A stretch of DNA of 64,000 bases from UBA3478 sp964217345 (GTDB taxonomy: Bacteria > Bacteroidota > Bacteroidia > Flavobacteriales > Flavobacteriaceae). The stretch spans positions 29,848 through 93,847 of the forward strand of contig CAXPJI010000032.1 in NCBI GenBank assembly GCA_964217345.1, read 5' to 3'. Made by a program: the position numbers and the translations under genes. Below the pieces are notes generated by a model, which was not told where the DNA came from, searched no databases, and saw only the letters and a list, made by a program, of their open reading frames with translations. This document shows, one piece after another, positions 35,856 through 44,700 of the stretch; positions within the stretch are counted from its first letter, which is position 1; each line of letters opens with the position of its first letter.

Positions 35856-35863
35856 CAAAATTA
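35856..35863 (-). promoter_or_regulatory. -7 promoter box TAATTTTG, head of men operon
   Basis: Exact TAnnTTTG match on the minus strand ending four bases before the start codon. The message would begin at or very near the ATG. Confidence 0.6.
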
Positions 35864-35920
35864 CAAGAATGAAATGGCATATTGGGTAGTTTGTGTAACT
35901 TGGTAACAAATAATTCAAAC

Positions 35921-37474
35921 ATGAAAAGAAGTCTATTTTCTCTCTTAATCTTATCCTTTCTGGTCGGATGTGCCAGAAATGAAACCAAAGCACTTGTGGA
36001 GGTTAGTGATGCTGATGCAGTTGCTCTTGCCGCCTCAATTACCGAAGGTGAATTAAAAGAACATTTATTCATTTATGCATCTGATGAGTTCGAAGGACGT
36101 GAAACTGGAACTGAAGGTCAGAAAAAGGCCGTTCAGTATATCGTTGATTATTACAAGGAGCTAAATATTGATCCTGCAGCAGGTACTAACGACTATATTC
36201 AGAAAGTACCCGTAAACTACACGACGGCTCCCACAGGTTCAGCTTCTATAAGCAATACCTCTTTAGAATTGGGAGAGCAATTGGTGAGCTTTACTCCTCT
36301 TGAAGGTGAATATTCAATGGTGTTCGTTGGCCACGGTATTGTAGATGAGACTGTAAATGATTATGAAAACCTCAATGTTGAAGGTAAAATTGTTCTTGCT
36401 GTAGCTGGAGAACCAAAAAATGACGACGGAACCTATGTTCTTACCGGAACAGAGGAAATATCAAAATGGAGCAATCGATCTGAGGCACTACCTAAAAGAG
36501 TAGATGCAGCTAAAGAAAATGGAGCGGCCGGTCTTCTTTTTGTCGACGATGACAATTTTGCACGTTACAATCGTTATTTCTCTTATATGAGACGAAACAA
36601 TAGTGGCCAAATGCGCTTAGATACTGGAGAAGAAACGCTTTTCAGCGGTCTATTAAAATCAGAATCTTTAGCTCTATTTGGGCTAAGTAAGGATGATTTT
36701 GAAGGTAAAACCCTTGATCTAAGTTTTACTGTCTCAATACAAGGAGGAACTAAAGAGGTGGATACTGAAAATGTAGCTGCAGTTATTGAGGGCGTTGATT
36801 TTCCTGACGAGTACGTTGTAATTTCTTCTCACCTAGACCACATTGGAATCAATGCTGATGGAGAAATCAATAATGGCGCTGACGATGACGGCTCAGGAAC
36901 TGTTGCGCTTTTAGAAATTGCTGAAGCTTTTAAAATGGCCAAAGAGCAAGGAAAAGGCCCAAGGAGAACCATAGTATTTTTACATGTTACTGGAGAAGAA
37001 AAGGGTTTATTAGGTTCTGAATACTATACTGATTTTGAGCCTCTATATCCGCTAGAAAATACCGTAACTAACCTAAATATTGATATGATTGGCCGTATCG
37101 ATCCTGAACGCTCGGGAGGTCGCAACTATATCTATCTCATTGGATCAGATAAACTAAGCACTGATCTTCATGAACTCTCTGAAGCGGTGAATCAAAAGTA
37201 TATGCAAATTGAACTCGATTATACCTATAACGATGAAAATGATCCAAATCGATTCTACTATCGATCTGATCATTACAATTTTGCAAAAAATAATATTCCA
37301 ATCATTTTCTATTTCAATGGAACACATGATGACTATCACCGCGAAAGTGATACCCCTGATAAGATCAATTATGATCTATTAGAGAATCGCTCAAGATTGG
37401 TATTTCATACGGCTCTAGAAGTAGCCAATAGAGACCAAAAGCCAGTGGTAGATAAAGCTGAAGTTAAAGAATAA
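35921..37474 (+). CDS. M28 family metallopeptidase lipoprotein
   Basis: A 517-residue zinc aminopeptidase-like protein exported as a lipoprotein: MKRSLFSLLILSFLVGC ends in a lipobox with Cys17. A PA-like insert (about 130-260) precedes the M28 catalytic domain, whose metal ligands are visible: His in SSHLDHIG, Asp in NNGADDDGSG, the catalytic Glu pair in HVTGEEKGLLGSE, Asp in NIDMIGRID and His in GTHDDYHRESD. It probably trims peptides at the outer membrane or in the periplasm. The Met at 35921 is chosen since the longer frame (from 35882) would bury the signal sequence. A terminator follows. Confidence 0.92.
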   Translation: MKRSLFSLLILSFLVGCARNETKALVEVSDADAVALAASITEGELKEHLFIYASDEFEGRETGTEGQKKAVQYIVDYYKELNIDPAAGTNDYIQKVPVNYTTAPTGSASISNTSLELGEQLVSFTPLEGEYSMVFVGHGIVDETVNDYENLNVEGKIVLAVAGEPKNDDGTYVLTGTEEISKWSNRSEALPKRVDAAKENGAAGLLFVDDDNFARYNRYFSYMRRNNSGQMRLDTGEETLFSGLLKSESLALFGLSKDDFEGKTLDLSFTVSIQGGTKEVDTENVAAVIEGVDFPDEYVVISSHLDHIGINADGEINNGADDDGSGTVALLEIAEAFKMAKEQGKGPRRTIVFLHVTGEEKGLLGSEYYTDFEPLYPLENTVTNLNIDMIGRIDPERSGGRNYIYLIGSDKLSTDLHELSEAVNQKYMQIELDYTYNDENDPNRFYYRSDHYNFAKNNIPIIFYFNGTHDDYHRESDTPDKINYDLLENRSRLVFHTALEVANRDQKPVVDKAEVKE

Positions 37475-37493
37475 GGATTTACTGATCGATCAA

Positions 37494-37524
37494 TAAAAAA
37501 GGGCTCCGAAATGGAGCCCTTTTT
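37494..37524. terminator. Rho-independent terminator
   Basis: Stem GGGCTCC / GGAGCCC, five-base loop, T run on the + strand and A run before it. It ends the M28 peptidase gene and may also stop transcripts passing the tRNA on the other strand. Confidence 0.9.
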
Positions 37525-37530
37525 GTTTTG

Positions 37531-37604
37531 GGTGGAAGACCGGGTTCGAACCGGCGACCTCTGGAACCACAATCCAGCGCTCTAACCAACTGAGCTACAA
37601 CCAC
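37531..37604 (-). tRNA. tRNA-His (GTG), acceptor stem with two mismatches
   Basis: Read on the minus strand the cloverleaf has D arm GCTC/GAGC, anticodon stem CTGGA/TCCAG with loop TTGTGGT (anticodon GTG, His), and T arm with TTCGAAC loop. His identity is supported by an encoded extra G before position 1 (base 37605) facing C73. CCA is not encoded. The acceptor strands are GTGGTTG and CTTCCAC: positions 5-68 and 6-67 are both T-T, so two adjacent pairs are missing. Confidence 0.9.
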
Positions 37605-37671
37605 CGTGTAATTTCAGGTTGGCAAATGTAGTATTTTTCTCGATTCAATTCAAAGAGAAAAGCACAACAAA

Positions 37672-38394
37672 TTAGTGGATATCAAACAAACTTTTAATTA
37701 ATGGATACCGTTGAACCGTAAAACCCTCTGCATAAGCTACTCCAGTAATTCTTCCCATATTCTGAGCGCGGTACTTCACCGAATCTAAAAAGTTCTTACT
37801 GCTAATAGGTGTTTCAGGCTCCTTACTGTTGGGGTCATAAAACTGAGTAGAATAGGCGAGAATGGACGCTACCTTCTGATCAATGGTATGACTGATGTCT
37901 ACTACAAAGTCAGGTTCAAGATCGTACCATTGAATCATGTGATAAACATGCTGTGGACGAAAGGCTTCTTGCTTCTCTCCTTGATCGTTTAAGGTGGTTA
38001 CTTTCTGTAATCCACTTAAAAAACAGGCATCACTGACTAGCTTCGCTCCTCTCCCGTGGTCGATATGTCGGTCGTGAATCGCATTGGCAATGACAATCTT
38101 TGGACGATACTTTCTAATTTTTTGAATAATGGCTAGCTGATGTTCTTTATTATTTTCGAAAAAGCCATCTGCGAAGCCTAAATTTTCTCTAACATTAACT
38201 CCGAGTATTTTTGCAGCTTTTGCGGCTTCCTTATCCCGATCTTCGGCTGATCCCCTTGTTCCTAATTCTCCACGGGTAAGATCTATGATTCCTACCGATT
38301 TACCCTCAGCTACTGCAGAAGCAATTGTACCAGCAGCTCCTAATTCAGCATCATCAGGATGCGCTCCAAATACTAAAAGATCTAATTGACTCAT
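37672..38394 (-). CDS. bshB1: Bacillithiol biosynthesis deacetylase BshB1
   Basis: Zinc deacetylase of the PIG-L/LmbE family removing acetate from GlcNAc-malate in bacillithiol synthesis. The 240-residue protein has the metal-binding motif GAHPDDAELG and the second motif HDRHIDHGRG; LTRGELGTRGSAEDR is typical of BshB1. The other bsh genes are outside the window. It follows ccsBA by 11 bases in the same direction. Confidence 0.93.
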   Translation of the reverse strand: MSQLDLLVFGAHPDDAELGAAGTIASAVAEGKSVGIIDLTRGELGTRGSAEDRDKEAAKAAKILGVNVRENLGFADGFFENNKEHQLAIIQKIRKYRPKIVIANAIHDRHIDHGRGAKLVSDACFLSGLQKVTTLNDQGEKQEAFRPQHVYHMIQWYDLEPDFVVDISHTIDQKVASILAYSTQFYDPNSKEPETPISSKNFLDSVKYRAQNMGRITGVAYAEGFTVQRYPLIKSLFDIH

Positions 38395-38405
38395 TGCTTC
38401 TGTGG

Positions 38406-41400
38406 TTACTTATATACTTTCTTATACTTATACAGGCTAATTCCGCCAAGAATGATTACCCCAAGTAAGGTGTAATATACAAAGGTTGGTGTAATGACCT
38501 GGTCACCAGAAGCATATGAGTGAAGACCTACTAGGTAAAAATTCACTCCGAAATAGGTCATCATAATACTGGCAAAAGCTATAATACTGGCAAAGTTAAA
38601 GGCCCAACGCCCCTTTAAACCAGGTACCAAACGCATGTGCAATACAAAAGCATAAACCAAAATTGAGATCAAAGCCCAGGTCTCTTTAGGATCCCAACCC
38701 CAATATCTACCCCATGATTCATTGGCCCATTGACCTCCTAAGAAGTTTCCGATCGTAAGCATAATTAAGCCAATCGTTAAGGCTAATTCGTTGATAATCG
38801 TTAACTCTTTAACGCTGATCTTCATACGATCAATATTCTTAGAATTACTCAGTGCGATTAGTAGTAGAGAAACTACACCAAGGATCATTCCGACCGTAAG
38901 AGGCCCATAAGATCCTACAATAACCGCCACGTGAATCATCAACCAGTAACTATCTAAAACAGGTTGCAGATTAGCAACGGCAGGGTCTACCCAATTCTGA
39001 TGAGCAATCCATAAAAGCATAGAAGCAACAAAGGTTGAAGAGGCCAAGGTAAAATCACTCTTTTTACCAAGAGCAATTCCCATACCGATGGTTGCCCAGG
39101 CTACATACAAAATACTTTCGTAAGCGTCACTCCAAGGAGCATGTCCAGAGATATACCATCGAAGAATCAGCCCAGCAGTATGTAAGACAAAGAGCAGATA
39201 AATCAAATACCTAAAACCCGAAATCGTGAACTTCAATGCTTTGCGTTCCTTATAGATGTTGGCAACTACCAAAAAGAACAATAAAATACCAATCAGCGCG
39301 TCGTACTTGTAAAGACGATTGAATAGATCGATCCGATTGTAAATAATCTCAGCCTTTATTTTCGAATCAGAAGGCATCACCTCATCACCCAACTGTTGTT
39401 GACTTCTCTTCAAACTAGTGAGGAGCTGTTCAGCCCTGCTGTAATCACCTGTTTGTACCCCTTGATCTACATATTGTAAGTAGAGCGGAACCGAATTAGA
39501 AACAAAACTCCCATAAAGAGTATCTGCAACTGTTACGGCTCCTGAACGATACTCTAAGGCAGAGGTCCACTTATTATTTTCATCGGTCGGAACAGGAAAT
39601 ATGCGAAGTATATCCCCACTTAAAGCGCGATTTAGAAGTGCCAATCGCAGTGCCGCATCTTTGAAGTCTTGTTGAAACTTGTTTGGAGTAGCTGTTGCAT
39701 AGGCTTCTTGTAAATAAGGACCGAGCTTATTAGAACCTGATTCATCAAAAAAGTCAGTAACCTTAACAAAACGCTGATCACTATCGACTCCAATGATTTT
39801 ACGAATACTGTCGTTTTGGGCTTTTTTATCTAATGCCAGGATCTCGGTATTATACCAAAGGCCTGGGTACAACATCATGGATAACATCACCTGCTCAGGG
39901 GCAAGTCCTTTGTAATCATTTTTAAAGCTCAGCTTTCGAAGTAATTCAGAGGCAAAGGTGTGGGCCGGCTTCATTCTTCCTTGATCGTCTTGAATCACGA
40001 GAGAAGCAAATTGTTCGGCATGCTTCTTATCAACCACATTTGAGAAAATAATAGAATCGACCTCCTTTTGCGTAGGTAGATTCGATTGAGCCAAAGCACT
40101 ACCTAGTGAAAGTAAGGTTAAAAGCAAGGTTAAAGAAGCTTTCTTCTTGGCTAGTTTTTCGAGGGACTGTGCGAGTACTTTAAAACGTGTTTTTCCGAAA
40201 AATAGAAGACCCATCAAACCAATATAAAGTAGAAAATACCCGATATATGTAATCCATGTGCCCCAGAAGTCGTGATTTACAGATAAAACAGTCCCTGTCT
40301 CATCTGGAAAAAAGCTTGATTGAAAAAACCGGTACCCTTTGTGGTCTAGTACGTGGTTCATGTATATATCGTAATCAAAAGACTTTTCATCTTCCACCGA
40401 AATACGGCTCATAAACGATGAATAATTCACCTCTGTACCCGGATATTTCTCGGCGATAAAATCATTTAAGGTAATTGCAAAAGGAAGCTCATATTCCTTT
40501 GAACCATAGCGCATGGTAAAATCAAGACCCGCCAGAGTAAAGGGCGCTTCAAAATCTGTAAAACCTTGTCCTCCAAGCAACGTAACCTCTTTAAACTGAT
40601 CCCCTGCTGATACATTTAAAACCAAGGCTTGTTTTGCTTCTGTCGAAGAATCTGATGAAGGAACAACACCTACCTTACCTCGAATAGCACCGTTGGGAAT
40701 GACAAAAGCTAAATCGCCCATAGTGTAGAGCGATCGTAGTTGTAAGGTATCTTGAATATCAGACTCTAATCGTCCCGTGTACTGATCAGACATTCGCATA
40801 AAGTCAGCACTAAATGGGCTCTTAACCAAATAATTTCCGTCGCCATCCAAAGTAATAGAAATCGCTCCTTCGGTAGGCTTATTAAAAGCAAATAAAGTAT
40901 TGTGAATATTCGAAACTGTGCCTTCTTCAATAAAATGCTCATGACGGGTTCCACCCCCTGACTCAACAACTTTAAGCAATAGTTTTCCACTTTCATCAGG
41001 TATGATGTCTTCTACGGCTTCTTCGATAAAATCCACATAGCTTATGGTCACTGGCGTATCTCCGAAACGTGACTTCCACGGTAGGCTACTTCTTCTGCCC
41101 TCTGTACTGAAAATCATAGCATCCTCTAATGATTTTCTTCTTCGGTTACCCTCTAAGTCCCCATCAATGTAAACCGTTAAAAAAGTTTTATCTGAATAAA
41201 AACTCGATGCTGTTTCGCCTTCGGCGATAGGCATCATCCCTTCAAAACTGATATATCTGGTTACGCCTGCCCCGATGATTATTAAGATCCAACTCAGGTG
41301 CAATGCTAGAATAGGCCATTTACTCCATTTCCAAAGTTTATAGCGTCTAATATTACCGACAAAGTTGATTACAAAGAGGAGCATCATTAGCTCGAACCAT

Positions 41401-41546
41401 TTTGCATTGTAGATGTAAATTCGTGCGGTTTCGGTGCTATACATGCTTTCTATAAAGGTTCCAACCGCCATTGCTAATGCAAAAAGGATAAATAGAACAC
41501 TCATTAATCGCGTTGAAAACAGAAATCGCAACAATGGATTAGCCAT
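38406..41546 (-). CDS. ccsA: Fused cytochrome c biogenesis protein CcsB-CcsA (ResB-ResC)
   Basis: System II cytochrome c synthetase that moves heme across the membrane and attaches it to apocytochromes. The 1046-residue fusion has an N-terminal ResB/CcsB part (helices near 15-100, large periplasmic domain about 110-420, helix near 435), a periplasmic stretch (about 470-760) and a C-terminal CcsA part with eight or so helices and the tryptophan-rich heme site (GRYWGWDPKETWAL). The fusion is usual in Bacteroidota and Epsilonproteobacteria. The start Met at 41546 is preceded by a -7 box TAATTTTG. Confidence 0.93.
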   Translation of the reverse strand: MANPLLRFLFSTRLMSVLFILFALAMAVGTFIESMYSTETARIYIYNAKWFELMMLLFVINFVGNIRRYKLWKWSKWPILALHLSWILIIIGAGVTRYISFEGMMPIAEGETASSFYSDKTFLTVYIDGDLEGNRRRKSLEDAMIFSTEGRRSSLPWKSRFGDTPVTISYVDFIEEAVEDIIPDESGKLLLKVVESGGGTRHEHFIEEGTVSNIHNTLFAFNKPTEGAISITLDGDGNYLVKSPFSADFMRMSDQYTGRLESDIQDTLQLRSLYTMGDLAFVIPNGAIRGKVGVVPSSDSSTEAKQALVLNVSAGDQFKEVTLLGGQGFTDFEAPFTLAGLDFTMRYGSKEYELPFAITLNDFIAEKYPGTEVNYSSFMSRISVEDEKSFDYDIYMNHVLDHKGYRFFQSSFFPDETGTVLSVNHDFWGTWITYIGYFLLYIGLMGLLFFGKTRFKVLAQSLEKLAKKKASLTLLLTLLSLGSALAQSNLPTQKEVDSIIFSNVVDKKHAEQFASLVIQDDQGRMKPAHTFASELLRKLSFKNDYKGLAPEQVMLSMMLYPGLWYNTEILALDKKAQNDSIRKIIGVDSDQRFVKVTDFFDESGSNKLGPYLQEAYATATPNKFQQDFKDAALRLALLNRALSGDILRIFPVPTDENNKWTSALEYRSGAVTVADTLYGSFVSNSVPLYLQYVDQGVQTGDYSRAEQLLTSLKRSQQQLGDEVMPSDSKIKAEIIYNRIDLFNRLYKYDALIGILLFFLVVANIYKERKALKFTISGFRYLIYLLFVLHTAGLILRWYISGHAPWSDAYESILYVAWATIGMGIALGKKSDFTLASSTFVASMLLWIAHQNWVDPAVANLQPVLDSYWLMIHVAVIVGSYGPLTVGMILGVVSLLLIALSNSKNIDRMKISVKELTIINELALTIGLIMLTIGNFLGGQWANESWGRYWGWDPKETWALISILVYAFVLHMRLVPGLKGRWAFNFASIIAFASIMMTYFGVNFYLVGLHSYASGDQVITPTFVYYTLLGVIILGGISLYKYKKVYK

Positions 41547-41569
41547 GAAAAGAGCTTTAGTTTAGAGTG

Positions 41570-41577
41570 CAAAATTA
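41570..41577 (-). promoter_or_regulatory. -7 promoter box TAATTTTG (ccsBA)
   Basis: Exact TAnnTTTG match on the minus strand, 23 bases before the ccsBA start. Confidence 0.55.
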
Positions 41578-41610
41578 AGGCGTTTTGAGCTAAAAACAGT
41601 AGCTTCGAAT

Positions 41611-42372
41611 ATGCATATGATTCAATCTGTGGGTATTCTTGGATGTGGTGCTTTGGGAAGAAATTTATTTCACAACCTCAAATCGCTAAAAGGCTTAACT
41701 ATTAATTGTTTTTGCCGAAGTATTGAGAAAGACGATGCTCTTTACCAAAGCAGCGTTCGAGAGATAGAAGAACTTTTCCACTGTGACCTTATTTTGATCG
41801 CTGTGTCTGACCAGAATATTTTAGAGGTTGGTCAACTACTGACGACCTATTCAGGAATAATAGCTCATTGCAGTGGTGCTACCCCACTTCATCATTTCAA
41901 TGATAAGGGTGGAGTGTTTTATCCACTTCAAAGTTTTTCTAAGTCAGTGATTCGGTCTTTTAAAGAAATACCATTATTCATTGAAGGAAATAACGAAGAA
42001 ACCACTAAACAACTGTACTCATTTGCACAAAGACTGAGTAATCAAGTGGAACATTTATCAAGTGAAAAGCGTCAAAAGCTGCATTTAGCAGCAGTGATGA
42101 GCCAGAACTTTAGTAACCATCTTATTGCATTAACACAAGCCTACCTAGAAAAGGAAGCTATTTCATTTCAAGCTTTAATACCGCTACTTGAAGAAGGTCT
42201 AGGTAATTCCCTTCATCAAAATGCAAAAGAAATTCAGAGTGGTCCGGCGCGCAGAAAGGACACCAAAACCTTAGAGACCCACCTAAGTTTGCTCAAAGAA
42301 GAAAAAAGGCTACTACCTTTGTACGAGCAGTTAAGCGAATCTATCAGAACCTATTATGAAGAAGATTTTTAA
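41611..42372 (+). CDS. Rossmann-fold DUF2520 protein
   Basis: A 253-residue protein with an N-terminal NAD(P)-binding Rossmann fold (SVGILGCGALGRNLFHNL) and the all-helical DUF2520 domain, which includes the stretch KLHLAAVMSQNFSNHLIALT. The family resembles F420- or ketopantoate-type reductases, but no reaction is established. Translation may begin at Met1 or Met3 (MIQSVGILG). It overlaps the kdsC-like gene by 17 bases; DUF2520, kdsC-like and maf genes occur together in many Bacteroidota, as here. Confidence 0.87.
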   Translation: MHMIQSVGILGCGALGRNLFHNLKSLKGLTINCFCRSIEKDDALYQSSVREIEELFHCDLILIAVSDQNILEVGQLLTTYSGIIAHCSGATPLHHFNDKGGVFYPLQSFSKSVIRSFKEIPLFIEGNNEETTKQLYSFAQRLSNQVEHLSSEKRQKLHLAAVMSQNFSNHLIALTQAYLEKEAISFQALIPLLEEGLGNSLHQNAKEIQSGPARRKDTKTLETHLSLLKEEKRLLPLYEQLSESIRTYYEEDF

Positions 42373-42883
42373 AGCAGAGTTACACCATATCAAACATTTT
42401 GTATTCGATGTAGATGGAGTGATGACTGATGGCACCGTAAGTATTGATGAAAATGGCGAGCTTATTCGAACCATGAATGTCAAGGATGGTTATGCACTGA
42501 AGGTAGCCTTGCAATCGGGCTACGGAATTGGAATCATTACTGGGGGTACTAATAAGGCTGTAAAAGATCGCTTAAAAGCTTTAGGTATTACCGATATCTT
42601 TTTAGGCGCACACGATAAAGCTACAGTACTCAAAGAATACTTAGAAGATTACGGAATAAACCCTGAACAGACCCTTTATATGGGTGATGATTTACCCGAT
42701 CTACCGGCGATGCAACTTTGTCGTCTAGCCACCTGTCCGCAAGATGCGGTCCCTGAAATCAAGGAGAAGGCGGATTATGTCTCTCATATTCATGGAGGTA
42801 AAGGTTGTGTTAGAGATGTCATCGAGCAAGTTTTAAAAGTTAACGGGCACTGGAATAATGATTCAACAATTACTAGCGCGTAA
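42356..42883 (+). CDS. KdsC-like HAD phosphatase
   Basis: A 175-residue type C0 HAD phosphatase with the nucleophile motif FDVDGVMTDG, the KDGYALKVA motif, the Thr/Ser motif region GIGIITGG and the acidic GDDLPDLP. KdsC dephosphorylates KDO 8-phosphate for LPS synthesis. Bacteroidota copies can act on KDO-8-P or related nonulosonate phosphates; no kds genes are adjacent, so the substrate is inferred. The 3' end overlaps maf by 26 bases. Confidence 0.88.
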   Translation: MKKIFKAELHHIKHFVFDVDGVMTDGTVSIDENGELIRTMNVKDGYALKVALQSGYGIGIITGGTNKAVKDRLKALGITDIFLGAHDKATVLKEYLEDYGINPEQTLYMGDDLPDLPAMQLCRLATCPQDAVPEIKEKADYVSHIHGGKGCVRDVIEQVLKVNGHWNNDSTITSA

Positions 42884-43454
42884 GGCCAAAAAATTAGTTC
42901 TAGGATCGCAATCTCCTAGACGTAAAGTTTTTCTCGAATCGCTGCATCTCACCTTTTCTACAAGAAGTTCATCTGTAGAAGAAAACTATCCGCCAGAGCT
43001 GGTAGCCGAAGAGATCGCCATCTATTTAGCTGAGCTCAAATTCGAAGCTCTCGAACCAACACTTCAGGAGAATGAGCTACTCATAACCTCAGACACGGTT
43101 GTTTGGAATAACAATACCTCTTTAGAAAAAGCCGCAAATAAAGAAGACGCCATTCGAATGCTTAAAGCACTGTCCAATAATAAGCATCAGGTAATCACTG
43201 CGCTGTGTATCGGAGATGCTGATAAAAGATGGACCTCCTATGAAGTTACTGAAGTGCATTTCAGAGCGCTTACAAATGAAGAGATCGAATATTATGTTGA
43301 TCACTACCAACCCTTCGATAAGGCGGGTGCATATGGTATACAAGAATGGATTGGGCTTATTGGAATTACACATATCTCAGGCAATTACCCCGCTGTGGTC
43401 GGATTACCAACTTCCCTACTCTACCAAGGACTTATCGAGTTTTTAGAAGATTAG
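42858..43454 (+). CDS. maf: Maf-type nucleoside triphosphate pyrophosphatase
   Basis: A 198-residue house-cleaning pyrophosphatase of the Maf/HAM1-like fold. The signature GSQSPRRKVFLESL near the N-terminus and SDTVVWNNN hold substrate- and metal-binding residues; FDKAGAYGIQEW is the conserved C-terminal motif. Members hydrolyse dTTP/UTP or modified nucleotides. It is the last gene of the DUF2520-kdsC-maf run. Confidence 0.94.
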   Translation: MIQQLLARKAKKLVLGSQSPRRKVFLESLHLTFSTRSSSVEENYPPELVAEEIAIYLAELKFEALEPTLQENELLITSDTVVWNNNTSLEKAANKEDAIRMLKALSNNKHQVITALCIGDADKRWTSYEVTEVHFRALTNEEIEYYVDHYQPFDKAGAYGIQEWIGLIGITHISGNYPAVVGLPTSLLYQGLIEFLED

Positions 43455-43494
43455 GTTTTGTTTATCTTTTTTCGCTAAAGAGTTAAACAAATTG

Positions 43495-43502
43495 TATCTT
43501 TG
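43495..43502 (+). promoter_or_regulatory. -7 promoter box TATCTTTG before photolyase operon
   Basis: Exact TAnnTTTG match ending four bases before the SRPBCC start codon, predicting a leaderless message for the SRPBCC-SDR-photolyase operon. Confidence 0.6.
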
Positions 43503-43506
43503 AGGT

Positions 43507-44010
43507 ATGTATTGGTACTACCTAGAAGCGGTTCAAGAATTACCTATTGGTACAGATGAAGCCTGGCAATTTCTTTCAAATGCCAAGAATTTAGAATTCT
43601 TGACACCAGAGTCAATGAATTTAACCATCAAAAGCTCGATCACCACACCGCTTTACACCGGTAAAATTCTTCACTATAGTGTTACCCCATTGCCCCTATA
43701 CAAAACACTCTGGGTTAGTGAAATCACCAGTTATATTGAAGGGAAATTATTTGCAGATAAGCAATTGTACGGTCCTTATAAATCTTGGAATCACGAACAC
43801 GAGGTTACCGGATCAAAGGCAGGCAGTACCATCATTGATCGCGTATATTTTCAAATGCCCTTTGGAAAATTAGGTGGTCTCGCCTTCACTTTAATGGTTA
43901 GAAGGGCGCTATTTAAAGCATTCTCATTCAGAAAAAGTCAATTAATCGAGCTTTATCCATCTGCAGAGAATCTTCACTATTCATTTCAACTTAAAAGAAT
44001 AAAAGCATGA
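43507..44010 (+). CDS. SRPBCC (START/Bet v1-like) ligand-binding protein
   Basis: A 167-residue helix-grip protein related to those labelled cell division inhibitor or SRPBCC family in photolyase clusters. The opening strand and helix read PIGTDEAWQFLSNAKNLEFL, followed by NLTI and a cavity-lining C-terminal part (DRVYFQMPFGKLGG). The fold binds hydrophobic ligands; none is known here. It overlaps the SDR gene by four bases, and the photolyase follows, so it may take part in a light or UV response. Direct evidence for division inhibition is lacking. Confidence 0.82.
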   Translation: MYWYYLEAVQELPIGTDEAWQFLSNAKNLEFLTPESMNLTIKSSITTPLYTGKILHYSVTPLPLYKTLWVSEITSYIEGKLFADKQLYGPYKSWNHEHEVTGSKAGSTIIDRVYFQMPFGKLGGLAFTLMVRRALFKAFSFRKSQLIELYPSAENLHYSFQLKRIKA

Positions 44011-44696
44011 AACACATTCTTCTTGTAGGAGGTTCAACAGGAATCGGAAAAGCCCTCGCCGAGGAGCTATTACAAAAAGGCTATAAGGTCACAATGGCCT
44101 CTAGAAATCGTCCAGATATCGATCATTCTCATTTTAACCATCTTAGCTTTGATGTATTGACCTCAGATGCATCTGCCTTGTCTACTATTGGAGCCTTAGA
44201 CGGTTTTAGCTATCTACCAGGAAGTATTGCTCTTAAACCTTTACAAATGTTGAAGGAGGAGCAGTTCAAATCAGATATGGAAATCAATTTCTTTGGTTTG
44301 GTAAGATGTGTAAAATCAATCAGTAGTCAGCTGGGTGAAGGTGCTTCGCTCGTTTTCTTTTCAAGTGTAGCGGCGCAACTAGGAATGCCTTTTCATAGTT
44401 CAATTGCTGCTGCTAAGGCGGCAGTTGAAGGCTTTACCAAATCATTAGCCGCTGAAAGTGCCCCAAAATGGAGAGTGAATTGTATCGCTCCTTCGCTTAC
44501 CGATACCCCATTAGCGGCCCGCTTGCTAAACAATGACAAGAAACGTGAAATGATCGAAGAGAAACACCCTTTGAAAAAAATAGGTAAAGCCACTGATCTG
44601 GCGAAACTAGCACTATTTCTTCTCAGCGATGACAGTTCTTGGATCACCGGACAAGTTATCGGTAATGATGGAGGAAAATCAACATTGAGTATTTAA
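44007..44696 (+). CDS. SDR-family oxidoreductase lacking the catalytic tyrosine
   Basis: A 229-residue short-chain dehydrogenase fold protein. The dinucleotide-binding motif GGSTGIGK is intact, as are Asn94 (EINFFG) and the Ser at 119-120 (FFSSVAA). The usual YxxxK is altered: Lys137 is present but position 133 is Ile (HSSIAAAK), so the catalytic Tyr is missing. The C-terminus still has the typical RVNCIAPSL and GNDGGKST. It lies between the SRPBCC and photolyase genes, four bases overlapping the first and four bases before the second. It may bind NAD(P) or a flavin without ordinary dehydrogenation; function unknown. Confidence 0.85.
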   Translation: MKHILLVGGSTGIGKALAEELLQKGYKVTMASRNRPDIDHSHFNHLSFDVLTSDASALSTIGALDGFSYLPGSIALKPLQMLKEEQFKSDMEINFFGLVRCVKSISSQLGEGASLVFFSSVAAQLGMPFHSSIAAAKAAVEGFTKSLAAESAPKWRVNCIAPSLTDTPLAARLLNNDKKREMIEEKHPLKKIGKATDLAKLALFLLSDDSSWITGQVIGNDGGKSTLSI

Positions 44697-44700
44697 TATT

